DNA from: Allomuricauda sp. NBRC 101325
GTDB lineage: Bacteria > Bacteroidota > Bacteroidia > Flavobacteriales > Flavobacteriaceae
Reading direction: 5' to 3'
Assembly: GCF_030268205.1 (NCBI RefSeq)
Contig: NZ_BSQF01000002.1
Coordinates: forward strand, 434,001 to 498,000
Length of the DNA stretch: 64,000 bases
A model generated the notes under the pieces. The model saw only the letters and a program-made list of their open reading frames with translations. It ran no database searches and was not told where the DNA came from. Within the stretch, counting starts at the first letter, position 1, and each line of letters starts with the position of its first letter. Position numbers and translations under genes: made by a program. Shown here piece by piece: positions 17,108 to 25,925 of this stretch.

Positions 17108-17650
17108 ATGGCAAAATTTAGAGCAGGAGATAGGGTCGAGGTATTGGATGAGGCCATTTCCGGTGTTGTGGAATCAGTTTCGGGAAATCAGGTCACCTTG
17201 ATTACCGACGAAGGATTCCCGATGAGGTATTCGGCTGATGAACTGGTCAAAAATGAAGGAAGAATTGCCGTATCAAACCACGAGGTTTCCCAAATAAAAG
17301 GCGAAAAAGAACTTCCGAAAAGAAGAAAATCAACCACCATAAAACCCAAAGAGCGAAACGCCCCTAAAATGGAGGTGGACCTTCATATTCATCACTTGGT
17401 GAAATCGACAAAAGACCTTACCAATTTTGATATGCTCAACATTCAAATGGAAACTGCAAGAAGACAATTGGAATTTGCTATTGACAAACGGATCCAGAAA
17501 GTGGTGTTCATCCATGGAGTGGGCGAGGGAGTGCTCAAAGAAGAGCTGCACTATCTTTTTGGTCGGTACGACAATGTGAAATACTACGATGCCGATTACC
17601 AAAAATATGGTTTGGGCGCCACCGAAGTCTATATTTATCAGAATGCCTAA
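17108..17650 (+). CDS. Smr-domain protein
   Basis: 180 aa. Residues 1-60 form a small beta-rich domain (FRAGDRVEVLDEAISGVVESV) resembling the Tudor/KOW-like N-terminus of Bacteroidota Smr proteins. Residues about 90-180 are an Smr domain with the markers MEVDLHIHHL (D-x-H) and VVFIHGVGEGVLKEEL (H-G-x-G). Smr domains act as nucleases or RNA/DNA-binding modules in MutS2 and in free-standing proteins; MutS2 itself is not present here, so automatic names such as MutS would be misleading. Its stop TAA overlaps the stop of the convergent lipoprotein gene by four bases. Confidence 0.88.
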   Translation: MAKFRAGDRVEVLDEAISGVVESVSGNQVTLITDEGFPMRYSADELVKNEGRIAVSNHEVSQIKGEKELPKRRKSTTIKPKERNAPKMEVDLHIHHLVKSTKDLTNFDMLNIQMETARRQLEFAIDKRIQKVVFIHGVGEGVLKEELHYLFGRYDNVKYYDADYQKYGLGATEVYIYQNA

Positions 17651-18165
17651 GGGATAGTGGTGGTTACCTCTCCGAATTCACTAATGGTCAAATTGGTGAT
17701 GCGTTCATCACTTCCGGTAATAAAGGAAATCCCGCTCAATTCAATTGTGTGCAAGAACTGGGTTTCATCATCCGGATTTACAATGGTGGTAATGATCACG
17801 GTGCCATCCTCAGCGATCACCTCGTCGGTTACAACTGGTTCGGCAGGAGGAATATTGTCGCAAAAATAGTCGTCGCTCACATCATCGTTAAATATGCGGT
17901 AAGTAACTTGTGACCGCCCGGGAACCGCACTTTCCGTAACCACGGTTTCACCAACAACACCATTGTTCAAAACCGCACTTTGCAGTTCAAGAATCAGGGT
18001 TTGGTTTTCGTTTATCTTAAATAGGAGATTGGCAGTAGTTGGACTTGGTGCAGTGCAGTAATCAATGGCCACGCTGTCAAAATCTATGGTTTCAATACTT
18101 AAATCGCCATCGCTGCAAGAAAATACCGTTGCCAGGGATAGCATTAAAAAGAAAAATTTCCTCAT
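17647..18165 (-). CDS. Uncharacterised lipoprotein
   Basis: 172 aa. The N-terminus MRKFFFLMLSLATVFSCSDG is a lipoprotein signal with the modified cysteine at residue 17. The mature part is acidic and contains repeated short strands of the type VVTDEVIAEDGTVIITTIVN, suggesting an all-beta fold. I recognise no family. Its stop codon overlaps the Smr gene stop (CTAA). A TAAATTTG box at 18170-18177 sits only four bases before the ATG, so the message may be leaderless or nearly so. Confidence 0.75.
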   Translation of the reverse strand: MRKFFFLMLSLATVFSCSDGDLSIETIDFDSVAIDYCTAPSPTTANLLFKINENQTLILELQSAVLNNGVVGETVVTESAVPGRSQVTYRIFNDDVSDDYFCDNIPPAEPVVTDEVIAEDGTVIITTIVNPDDETQFLHTIELSGISFITGSDERITNLTISEFGEVTTTIP

Positions 18166-18242
18166 GCTTCAAATTTAAAGTAATTCCAATGTAATACGCC
18201 AATCCTATGACTTACTTTCTGAGAAATTAACTTTATTTCCTG

Positions 18243-18250
18243 TACTTTTG
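18243..18250 (+). promoter_or_regulatory. Cysteine desulfurase promoter (-7 box)
   Basis: TACTTTTG is an exact TAnnTTTG match; transcription would begin near 18256, some 20 bases before the ATG at 18275. This argues against the upstream TTG at 18248 being a start codon. No TTG is seen at the -33 position. Confidence 0.5.
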
Positions 18251-18274
18251 CATCGCAAAAAATTCAACTTGACC

Positions 18275-19423
18275 ATGCAAAAAGTGTATTTGGACAATGC
18301 TGCAACCACGCAGGTACGGGACGAAGTAATCAATAGAATGCAGGAGGCACTTGCCACATTTTATGGCAACCCTTCATCTACCCACAGTTTTGGACGTTCG
18401 GCCAAGACCGCTGTGGAAAAGGCCCGTAAAACCATTGCCAAAACCTTGAATGCGCAACCTTCCGAAATTATTTTTACTTCTGGTGGAACCGAAGCGGACA
18501 ATATGATCTTACGTTGTTCAGTTCGGGATTTAGGGGTGCAGACCATTATTACCTCCAAAATTGAACACCACGCTGTTTTGCATACGGTTGAGGAATTGGA
18601 GAAAGAATACGGCATTCAAGTGCTTTATGTGGAATTGGATGAGTTCGGCAGTCCAAAAATGGACCATTTGGAACAATTGCTAAAGCAAGATGATTCCAAA
18701 AAGTTGGTAAGTTTGATGCATGTGAACAACGAAATCGGAAATATTACCGATATCGCTGCAGTTGGTACACTTTGTAGGGAAAACAATGCGCTTTTTCATT
18801 CGGACACTGTGCAATCCATCGGGCATTACGCTTGGGATGTGCAAAATGTGCCCATTGATTTTATGACTGCTGCGGCGCATAAGTTCCATGGCCCGAAAGG
18901 AATCGGGTTTGCCTTTATCCGTAAGAATTCAGGGTTAAAGCCATTGATTGTTGGTGGAGCCCAGGAAAGAGGTTTTCGTGCGGGAACCGAACCTTTTCAC
19001 AATATTGTTGGGTTGGAAGAAGCCTTTATCAAAGCTTACGAGCATTTGGATGAAGAAACCGAAACGGTAAAAGCACTTAAAAAATACTTCCTTGAAAAAA
19101 TTCAGGCGGAAATCCCAGGGGTAATGTTCAACGGGTTATCTGCAGATTTGGAAAAAAGCACCTATACCCTGGCCAGCGTTCGCTTGCCGTTCGATAAACA
19201 AAAAGGACTGATGTTGTTGTTCCATTTGGATATGAAAGGAATTGCCTGTTCCAAAGGAAGCGCTTGTCAATCCGGAAGTGACCAAGGATCACATGTCCTT
19301 TCTCAAATTATGGAAGGGGAAGAGTTGGATAAACCATCGCTTCGTTTTTCATTCTCCATGTACAACACCAAAGAAGAATTGGATTATACCGTTCAGGTGT
19401 TGAAGGAGTTTGCAGAAAACTAA
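18275..19423 (+). CDS. Cysteine desulfurase (IscS/NifS family)
   Basis: PLP enzyme that takes sulfur from cysteine for Fe-S clusters or tRNA thiolation. 382 aa from ATG 18275 (VYLDNAATT at the start, as in the family). The PLP lysine is in AAAHKFHGPKG (K203) and the persulfide cysteine in GSACQSGS (C331). The cysteine loop resembles the IscS/NifS branch rather than SufS. No iscU or suf genes are adjacent, so the sulfur acceptor is unknown. Its TAA shares bases with the stop of the convergent gene. Confidence 0.92.
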   Translation: MQKVYLDNAATTQVRDEVINRMQEALATFYGNPSSTHSFGRSAKTAVEKARKTIAKTLNAQPSEIIFTSGGTEADNMILRCSVRDLGVQTIITSKIEHHAVLHTVEELEKEYGIQVLYVELDEFGSPKMDHLEQLLKQDDSKKLVSLMHVNNEIGNITDIAAVGTLCRENNALFHSDTVQSIGHYAWDVQNVPIDFMTAAAHKFHGPKGIGFAFIRKNSGLKPLIVGGAQERGFRAGTEPFHNIVGLEEAFIKAYEHLDEETETVKALKKYFLEKIQAEIPGVMFNGLSADLEKSTYTLASVRLPFDKQKGLMLLFHLDMKGIACSKGSACQSGSDQGSHVLSQIMEGEELDKPSLRFSFSMYNTKEELDYTVQVLKEFAEN

Positions 19424-20067
19424 TTTCTATCCCTTTTTTTCTCTTTGTCGTAAGGAAATTTACGGGAAGCGGTCTTCATCATTTTATCGATGAGTTCCGT
19501 GGTATTCTTGCCCGTTTTTTTGGTAATTCCATTCTCAAACTTCCAAAGAAGTTTTCCAGATTCACCATCACTTACCTTTACTCCAATTCGTCCGTAGTTG
19601 GCATCCCCACTGAAGTAATCCAAAATACTGAAATCCGTGGGCACTCCTTCCGAAAGTAATATATTGAGGTTGAGGTTGCCACTGATGATTCCATCCACCT
19701 CCAATATTTTACAAAGCTCTTGGGTGGTGTAGGTATCAAGATTGTTGTAATCGATATTGTTTTGGGCCAATATGGCGTTGGTATTGGTGATGTTCTGGAA
19801 ATCTACATTGAACTTTTTTCGCTTTTTGCGTTTGGAAAAATAAGTTTCCAAGGCATTCTGTACCGCATAACCTTCCTTTTCCGCCAAAACCTTCAATTCA
19901 TCTTGATCCACAGGCTCTTTAAGTTCTAAGTGCGCAATGAAGGGAACAATGGCCAAAATTTCATGATCCTCGGTAAGGTCATCAAAGTGAATGTTCTCAT
20001 AAATGTTTTTTTGCGCAGATGCCCAAGATGTGATCAGTATTGCAAAAATGAAGACGATTTTTTTCAT
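19420..20067 (-). CDS. Uncharacterised secreted protein
   Basis: 215 aa from the ATG at 20067, which opens a clear signal peptide (MKKIVFIFAILITSWASAQ). The mature part begins with a segment of the type HEILAIVPFIAHLEL and contains a basic block SKRKKRKKF. It ends with a strand-helix pattern (RIGVKVSDGESGKLLWKFE then LIDKMMKTASRKFPY) that looks like secreted proteins of the CsgG/GNA1162 type, which form small alpha-beta domains in the periplasm. That resemblance is by eye only. It shares its stop bases with the desulfurase gene. Confidence 0.65.
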   Translation of the reverse strand: MKKIVFIFAILITSWASAQKNIYENIHFDDLTEDHEILAIVPFIAHLELKEPVDQDELKVLAEKEGYAVQNALETYFSKRKKRKKFNVDFQNITNTNAILAQNNIDYNNLDTYTTQELCKILEVDGIISGNLNLNILLSEGVPTDFSILDYFSGDANYGRIGVKVSDGESGKLLWKFENGITKKTGKNTTELIDKMMKTASRKFPYDKEKKRDRN

Positions 20068-20169
20068 CAATAAAATTTTAGTCAAGCACTTGAGGTTTAG
20101 GGGTTGGCTTAAAAATGAATTTAAGGCCCTCATTTGACCAAGGGGGAAAATTCGGTTGCAAAAATAAGG

Positions 20170-21861
20170 CTATTTCTTGAAAAAAGTTGTGGTATAGGTA
20201 GTTGAGTTTCCGACATTGTCCGAAACGGTAACGATCAACTCATTTTCTGTTTCATTTGAAATGTTATCCTCAAAATTATAGGTAATGGTATTTGTCTTGG
20301 GTTCATATTCCATCAAAATCCATTTGCCGTTCAAGGTGGCCGAATAGGTGTCGATGCCGCTTAAATCATCTGTAATTCGTAGACTCAAATAACTAAAATT
20401 GTTCAGCCACTGTTTGTCCCTGAAGTTTTTGGGCTTGATCGTGGGTGCCACGGTATCCTTCACTAAAGTGTATGTGCCCAAGGTTCGCGTTCTGGTGGTA
20501 AAGGAACCATCCCTTTTATAAGTTTTGGAATAAGAGGGTCTGCCATCGATGTCCAAGTGCGCAATAAATAACTTGTCCCTATCTTCTTGGTCGTATTTTG
20601 ATGGGTCAAAACTAATGGTGAAATTTCTGTGCGCAGCAACACTGTTGTCGTGAATAGTGATGGTGTCGTTGCCTTTTTCTAAATGGATATAGAAATCATC
20701 GTAAAAGGTGTTGGCGGGGAAATACACTTTTGCCGCTCCCAGATCATAATTGTTGGGTTTACTGGCAATCACATAATTTTCGGTGGTTCTATCTTTTCTG
20801 GCAATTTTGATGGCTTCTTTTTTTCCTTCAACGGGCACCACAAGTTTGGTGGTATTCCCTTGAATATCCGCAATCAAAAACTCTACATTGTAAGACATGC
20901 CTTCCGCAACATCGATTTTACCGTTATTATAAAGGTTGTTGTATATGCTGAGGTGATTGTACGGTTCCTTGAATATTTTTTGGATGCGTTGGTGATGGTC
21001 GTAAAAATACTCGTAATCAATTAGGGTGTTGATGTAGCGTGTTTCCGCAAAGGAAAAGGTCTCAAAATCAAAACTGGAATATTCCCTCCCATTAACGATT
21101 TGTTTTATGGAGTACACCCCATTTTTGTTGGCGGCCAAATCTAACCGGTCAAAGGTATTGATGCCAAAACCTATGGTGCCAATGGCGTTGATCTTATCGG
21201 CCAAATATGAACCATCGGGTTGCTTGGTGTAGTTCAATTGTATTTTTTCTTGGCTTTGGTTTACCAGTGCATCATCTGAAAGAGGGTAGCCGTAAATTCC
21301 CAAAAGGGTTGGGTCGGTGGCATCGCGCACATCATACCCGTATAATAGGGGATTGGTAGGTTTGCTGTTCACGCTATTCCGAATTTCAAAATGCAGGTGT
21401 GGTCCAGCAGAACCGCCCGTATTTCCGGAATAAGCGATGGTGTTTCCCTTGGTTACTTTGATTTCGCCATAATCGGGGAACATCTCAACCTCATAGGATT
21501 GTTTTTGATATTGTACCTTTTTCACATAGGCCTCAATCTCCGGCGAGAATTTCTGCAAGTGTCCATATACCGAAGTGTAACCGTTTGGATGGGCTACATA
21601 CAATGCCTTGCCATATCCCCAATGCTGCACTACGATTCGCGTAATGGTTCCATCTTGAATCGCCAAAACGGGCAAGCCTTCACGTTGTTGTGTTTTTATG
21701 TCGATACCTGAATGAAAATGATTGGAACGCAGCTCCCCAAAAGTTCCAGCCAATACCAAAGGTATTTCCAACGGGGATTGAAAAGTTTCCTTTGGATAAT
21801 CCATTTGGGCAGATAGGTGAAATACGAACAAGAAAAGAATGGGGAAAAGGCTTTTTTGCAT
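20170..21861 (-). CDS. M23 family (LytM) peptidase, secreted
   Basis: 563 aa with signal peptide (MQKSLFPILFLFVFHLSA). The zinc peptidase domain is N-terminal (about residues 30-165) with the metal ligands in SNHFHSGIDIK (H-x3-D) and GPHLHFEIRN (H-x-H), so it should cleave peptidoglycan cross-links or glycine-rich peptides. About 390 residues of beta-rich sequence follow, including a DDLSGIDTYSATLNG segment near the end that looks like an Ig-like fold. An N-terminal peptidase with a long C-terminal extension is a Bacteroidota arrangement. The gene diverges from the zapA cluster. Confidence 0.9.
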   Translation of the reverse strand: MQKSLFPILFLFVFHLSAQMDYPKETFQSPLEIPLVLAGTFGELRSNHFHSGIDIKTQQREGLPVLAIQDGTITRIVVQHWGYGKALYVAHPNGYTSVYGHLQKFSPEIEAYVKKVQYQKQSYEVEMFPDYGEIKVTKGNTIAYSGNTGGSAGPHLHFEIRNSVNSKPTNPLLYGYDVRDATDPTLLGIYGYPLSDDALVNQSQEKIQLNYTKQPDGSYLADKINAIGTIGFGINTFDRLDLAANKNGVYSIKQIVNGREYSSFDFETFSFAETRYINTLIDYEYFYDHHQRIQKIFKEPYNHLSIYNNLYNNGKIDVAEGMSYNVEFLIADIQGNTTKLVVPVEGKKEAIKIARKDRTTENYVIASKPNNYDLGAAKVYFPANTFYDDFYIHLEKGNDTITIHDNSVAAHRNFTISFDPSKYDQEDRDKLFIAHLDIDGRPSYSKTYKRDGSFTTRTRTLGTYTLVKDTVAPTIKPKNFRDKQWLNNFSYLSLRITDDLSGIDTYSATLNGKWILMEYEPKTNTITYNFEDNISNETENELIVTVSDNVGNSTTYTTTFFKK

Positions 21862-21973
21862 ACAGGTATTTATAATTAGTTACGAAAATAACCAATGTTT
21901 TGATCTCAAAAAAAAGGAATTAAGTTAACGATCCGTACCTCAAGCATAGCTTTAAGAATAAATCCAAAAAGTA

Positions 21974-22004
21974 TTGCGAGGTTGTTTGAGGTTGGTTAAC
22001 TTTG
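21974..22004 (+). promoter_or_regulatory. Promoter of the ZapB-like/zapA unit
   Basis: TTG (21974-21976), 20-base spacer, TAACTTTG (21997-22004): a full Bacteroidota sigma-A match. Transcription would start near 22010, about 20 bases before the ATG at 22031. The position rules out the longer reading frame that begins with the TTG of the -33 box. Confidence 0.7.
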
Positions 22005-22030
22005 TCTTATACGCATTGTCGTTTGCATAT

Positions 22031-22321
22031 ATGAGCGAACTAGTTGGTATTGTGGATTCTTTGGAGAATAAGGTGAGCAAATTGCTGCACAAAATGGAGC
22101 TATTGCACCAAGTAAACGCCAAATTGGAAAAAGAATTGGACGCCTTAAAAGCGGAAAACAATAGCAAATTGCAAGCACTGGCGGATTGGGAAGAAAAATA
22201 CAATTCGTTAAAAATGGCAAATACAATGCTGGGTAGTGATACGAGTAAAACAGAAGCTAAGCTCAAAATAAATACATTGATTCGCGAACTGGATGTTTGC
22301 ATAGCCAAGTTGGCGGATTAA
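22031..22321 (+). CDS. Coiled-coil protein upstream of zapA (ZapB-like)
   Basis: 96 aa from ATG 22031. Nearly the whole protein is heptad-patterned (VDSLENKVSKLLHKMELL, VNAKLEKELDALKAEN), predicting one long parallel coiled coil, followed by a short helix LIRELDVCIAKLAD. There is no membrane segment. Its size, form and position just before zapA recall ZapB, the coiled-coil partner that links ZapA to the division ring in gammaproteobacteria, but no sequence homology can be claimed. It is co-transcribed with zapA (14-base gap) from the strong promoter upstream. Confidence 0.75.
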   Translation: MSELVGIVDSLENKVSKLLHKMELLHQVNAKLEKELDALKAENNSKLQALADWEEKYNSLKMANTMLGSDTSKTEAKLKINTLIRELDVCIAKLAD

Positions 22322-22335
22322 TTTGTACTGATATT

Positions 22336-22629
22336 ATGGACGAAAAGCTCAAAATAAAGCTTTCCATTGCCGATAGGGTGTATCCCCTGACAATCGACCC
22401 TAGGCAGGAAGAAGGTTTGCGAAAAGCCGCCAAGAACATTGAGAACTTGGTGAAAAAGTTTGAGCAAAACTATGCCGTTAGGGATAAGCAAGATGTATTG
22501 GCCATGTGTGCCCTGCAGTTTGCTTCCAAAATTGAGCAAGGAGGTATCGACCAATCCGAAAACGCCGAAGCTGCGATGCAGCGCTTAAAGGCCTTGGACG
22601 AGTTGTTGCATTCCAAATTAGGGGAATAA
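22336..22629 (+). CDS. zapA: Cell division protein ZapA
   Basis: 97 aa from ATG 22336. The N-terminal part (MDEKLKIKLSIADRVYPLTI then DPRQEEGLRKAAKNIENLV) is the ZapA globular domain, and the C-terminal half is a dimerising helix ending in LKALDELLHSKLGE. ZapA bundles FtsZ filaments at midcell. The pair with the upstream coiled coil resembles a ZapA-ZapB module. A 6S RNA gene follows directly, as it does after zapA in Enterobacteria. Confidence 0.93.
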   Translation: MDEKLKIKLSIADRVYPLTIDPRQEEGLRKAAKNIENLVKKFEQNYAVRDKQDVLAMCALQFASKIEQGGIDQSENAEAAMQRLKALDELLHSKLGE

Positions 22630-22654
22630 GTTCTTTTAAATAAAATATTGTTAC

Positions 22655-22828
22655 TGCCCACATTGGTATTAATTTTTTGACAAACTCAACACTATTACAA
22701 ATAGAGAGGGTGAGTTTAGTCTGTAAAAGCAGGCCCTACTCGTATAGGGATCCTTGATCAGGCTGTTAGCCCTAAACCTGTTATTAGGAGTTTGTACAAA
22801 ACTTCCGGTCAATGTGGGCTTTTTTTTT
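22655..22828 (+). ncRNA. ssrS: 6S RNA (6S-Flavo type)
   Basis: About 174 nt between zapA and rny. The ends pair: GCCCACATTG (22656-22665) with CAATGTGGGC (22810-22819), followed by nine T, giving a closing stem that also acts as terminator. A second helix pairs ACAAACTC (22680-22687) with GAGTTTGT (22788-22795). Between them lies a largely unpaired central region with short hairpins. A long rod with a central bubble is the 6S RNA design, which mimics an open promoter and sequesters sigma-A RNA polymerase. The family and location fit the 6S-Flavo motif; a covariance search would settle it. Confidence 0.8.
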
Positions 22829-22846
22829 AACTAAACATAGCCAAAA

Positions 22847-24418
22847 ATGGATAATATCATAGTTATAGCCGCTGCAGCCGTTGTAGGGTTGGCCATCGGT
22901 TTTTTAATAGCAAAAATGATGGAGAAGGGCAAGGCCTCCAAGACCATTGCCAATGCAAAGAAAGAAGCATCAGATATCTTAAGGGAAGCCAATAAGGAAG
23001 GTGAGGGCATCAAAAAGGATAAAATATTTCAGGCCAAGGAAAAGTTTTTGGAACTAAAGGCCGAGCACGAAAAGGTCATCATCAACAAGGACAAGAAAAT
23101 TGCCGAAGCCGAAAAGCGTACTCGCGATAAAGAGTCGCAGGTAAGCAGTGAATTGGCAAAGAACAAAAAATTGAACGATCAACTCCAAGAGAAGATCAAG
23201 GAAGTTGATTATAAGGGTGAAATCTTCGAAAAGAAGCACGCCGAACTGGAAAAATTGCACAAAAGCCAAGTGCAACAATTGGAGGTTATCTCTGGATTGT
23301 CTGCCGAAGATGCCAAAGCGCAATTAATGGAATCGTTGAAAGAAACAGCGAAGACCGATGCCATGGCCTATCTTCAAAACACTTTGGAAGAAGCCAAACT
23401 TACCGCACAGCAAGAAGCCAGAAAAATTGTTATCAACACCATTCAACGTATTGGAACCGAAGAGGCAGTGGAAAACTGTGTATCCGTGTTCAATTTGGAG
23501 TCGGATGATGTAAAAGGCCGAATCATTGGTCGTGAGGGTCGAAACATTCGCGCGTTGGAAGCAGCAACAGGTGTGGAAATCATCGTGGATGATACCCCTG
23601 AAGCCATTATTCTTTCTTGTTTTGATTCTGTTCGAAGAGAAGTCGCCCGTTTATCATTGCACAGATTGGTGACCGACGGAAGAATTCACCCGGCCCGTAT
23701 TGAGGAAGTGGTGAAAAAGACCGAAAAGCAAATCAACGAGGAAATCGCCGAAATAGGAAAGCGTACCGTAATCGATTTGGGAATACACGGATTGCACCCA
23801 GAATTGATCAAGGCGGTTGGTCGTATGAAGTATCGTTCCTCTTACGGTCAAAACTTGTTGCAACACTCCAGGGAGGTTGCTAAACTTTGTGGCGTTATGG
23901 CCGCTGAATTGGGGCTTAACCCTAAAATTGCCAAACGTGCAGGATTGCTTCACGATATTGGAAAGGTGCCTATGGCCGAGATTGAAGTGGAAACCCCACA
24001 CGCGATTTTGGGTATGCAATGGGCTCAAAAATATGGTGAAAACAAAGAGGTGTGCAATGCAATTGGTGCCCACCACGACGAAATAGAGATGACCACGCTT
24101 GTTTCTCCAATTGTACAGGTTTGCGATGCCATCAGCGGCGCTAGACCTGGTGCAAGAAGACAGGTCTTGGATTCTTACATCCAAAGGTTGAAAGATCTTG
24201 AGGATATCGCTTTCGGTTTCAATGGAGTGCAAAAAGCCTATGCCATTCAGGCCGGTAGAGAACTCCGTGTAATTGTGGAAAGCGAAAAAGTAAGCGACGA
24301 TAAGGCCGCTGAACTATCCTTTGAAATTTCACAGAAAATTCAGACCGATATGACCTACCCTGGGCAGGTTAAGGTTACCGTTATTAGAGAGACACGTTCG
24401 GTGAACGTGGCAAAATAA
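22847..24418 (+). CDS. rny: Ribonuclease Y
   Basis: Membrane-anchored endoribonuclease that starts decay of many mRNAs. 523 aa: N-terminal membrane helix ([19 protein letters not shown], residues 3-21), a long charged coiled coil (to about residue 205), a KH domain ([20 protein letters not shown]) and an HD domain with the catalytic HD in [14 protein letters not shown]. The C-terminus SVNVAK is typical. The 6S RNA is just upstream and its terminator isolates rny from zapA. Confidence 0.97.
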   Translation: MDNIIVIAAAAVVGLAIGFLIAKMMEKGKASKTIANAKKEASDILREANKEGEGIKKDKIFQAKEKFLELKAEHEKVIINKDKKIAEAEKRTRDKESQVSSELAKNKKLNDQLQEKIKEVDYKGEIFEKKHAELEKLHKSQVQQLEVISGLSAEDAKAQLMESLKETAKTDAMAYLQNTLEEAKLTAQQEARKIVINTIQRIGTEEAVENCVSVFNLESDDVKGRIIGREGRNIRALEAATGVEIIVDDTPEAIILSCFDSVRREVARLSLHRLVTDGRIHPARIEEVVKKTEKQINEEIAEIGKRTVIDLGIHGLHPELIKAVGRMKYRSSYGQNLLQHSREVAKLCGVMAAELGLNPKIAKRAGLLHDIGKVPMAEIEVETPHAILGMQWAQKYGENKEVCNAIGAHHDEIEMTTLVSPIVQVCDAISGARPGARRQVLDSYIQRLKDLEDIAFGFNGVQKAYAIQAGRELRVIVESEKVSDDKAAELSFEISQKIQTDMTYPGQVKVTVIRETRSVNVAK

Positions 24419-24429
24419 TAATGCAATAC

Positions 24430-25707
24430 TTAATAAGCTGGTCCAGAAGCTTTTTCAAGAATTCTATCGATCGGTAATTCGGTAAGGCCCGTGAATGAGG
24501 TGTTGTAGCGAATGTTGGGGGTGTCCGACATGGCTATGAACCATTGACCATTTCCATAGGCAATGGAAGTGATTTTATAATCTTCACCAGCCTTTTCGCG
24601 AATCCAATCCAATGGGTATTCCTCGGAGGTTTTCCAAGTTTGTCTACCCAAATTGGCACCTTTGCTCATGCAGAAGGCCCAAACACCACCGCCATAGGTA
24701 GCAGAAGTAATGGCAAAACCTTCATTCCAATTGTCGCTAATCCAACTTTTTGGAAATTCGTAACTGGTTTTCCAACGTTGAGTGCTTAACCCCGTATTTT
24801 TTGTCATGGCCAAATACCAATTTCCCGCGCCATAGGCGATGGAGGTAATATGGTGTGAATCATCCCATTTCTCTTTGATCCAGTCTTTGGGGAATGTGTC
24901 CGATTTCTTCCATGATTGAGGTCCATTAATGTTGGGACCTTTGCTCATGACCACCAAAAATTGACCCATGAAAGAGTCATAAGATATATCGGTAATAAAG
25001 TAGCCTTCTCCCCATTGTTGTTTGATCCATTCATTTGGAAAGGTTTCTGATGTTTTGATGTTTTGTTTGGTGTATGCAGAAGATCCAAGGTCACTCATTG
25101 CAACTACCCATTCGCCTTCGTCATAAGGAGGGTTGTAATGGCTTATTCCATGTCCCACAACGGTTATGGCCGTATCTGTGGTTTCAAATTCAGCTTGTCC
25201 ATTTCCAAAAAACGACAATAATTGATAAATGAGATCATCACTGTCCAGGTAATCATCCAAATATCGTGTGGTAACGGCCTCCTTCTGTAGGCTTATCCAA
25301 TATAAAGTTGGCTTCATGTAATCGGTAAAATCTCCCCCATCAAAAGCCTTGTCGTCTGCGGTAAAAGCCTCATATTTTCCATTGCCCAAGGATTTAACGT
25401 AGAAATTATCTGCATTATAACTGGCACCAGCAGCTCCGCGTTTCATTGTAGCGTCAAACCCATCCCAATATTTATCGGTGGCACCATTTGATTTTGTAAA
25501 AGTTTTAAGTTGACTTTCGTATAAAGCTACCCTTTCGGAGCCGTTCATAAAGTATTTTACGCAAATGAAGGCATCTACATCGGTGTGTTGAACAAAAAAT
25601 GCCGTGTACTTTACATCATTGCTTATCCAACTTGTTTCAAAAAATGATTGGGAAAAGGAAAAATGACTGCATAGAAAAAACAGTCCTAAAACTAAAAGGT
25701 TTTTCAT
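24430..25707 (-). CDS. Secreted repeat protein, DUF7477-like propeller
   Basis: 425 aa with signal peptide (MKNLLVLGLFFLCSHFSFSQ). Residues about 30-170 form an N-terminal domain without recognised motifs. From about residue 185 to the end there are four to five repeats of roughly 46-48 aa, each of the pattern ITSxxYGxGxWxxxMSKG...QxWKTSxxFPxxWIxxxW. This repeat matches what is called DUF7477, otherwise best known from the C-terminal part of some eukaryotic casein kinase-like proteins; a beta-propeller fold is likely. The conserved tryptophans could line a ligand surface. Function unknown. Confidence 0.75.
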   Translation of the reverse strand: MKNLLVLGLFFLCSHFSFSQSFFETSWISNDVKYTAFFVQHTDVDAFICVKYFMNGSERVALYESQLKTFTKSNGATDKYWDGFDATMKRGAAGASYNADNFYVKSLGNGKYEAFTADDKAFDGGDFTDYMKPTLYWISLQKEAVTTRYLDDYLDSDDLIYQLLSFFGNGQAEFETTDTAITVVGHGISHYNPPYDEGEWVVAMSDLGSSAYTKQNIKTSETFPNEWIKQQWGEGYFITDISYDSFMGQFLVVMSKGPNINGPQSWKKSDTFPKDWIKEKWDDSHHITSIAYGAGNWYLAMTKNTGLSTQRWKTSYEFPKSWISDNWNEGFAITSATYGGGVWAFCMSKGANLGRQTWKTSEEYPLDWIREKAGEDYKITSIAYGNGQWFIAMSDTPNIRYNTSFTGLTELPIDRILEKASGPAY

Positions 25708-25925
25708 GGTTCGGAGGTTTGGTAATCTAAAGGGGTAAAGATTTTAAATCTTGTAATTTTTCACAAGAAAAAGGGGTGAAGGGCTCAAAATTGTAAGTGA
25801 ACACCCATTTTGAGTGAATTTGTTTGGGTTGAAAGGGGATGTATTATTTGCCGGGCTGATATTTGTCATACTTTTTCAAGCGGGTTTGCGCTAACTTCAT
25901 TCAAGGATTTTTTAAACTCGGAAAG

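Noticed and set aside
16707..17114. Longer start for the DUF2752 gene
   Set aside because: Would overlap the start of the divergent Smr gene; the added 29 residues are polar and precede a proper internal ATG.
18248..18274. TTG start for the cysteine desulfurase
   Set aside because: The TTG is part of the TACTTTTG -7 box and would not be in the transcript.
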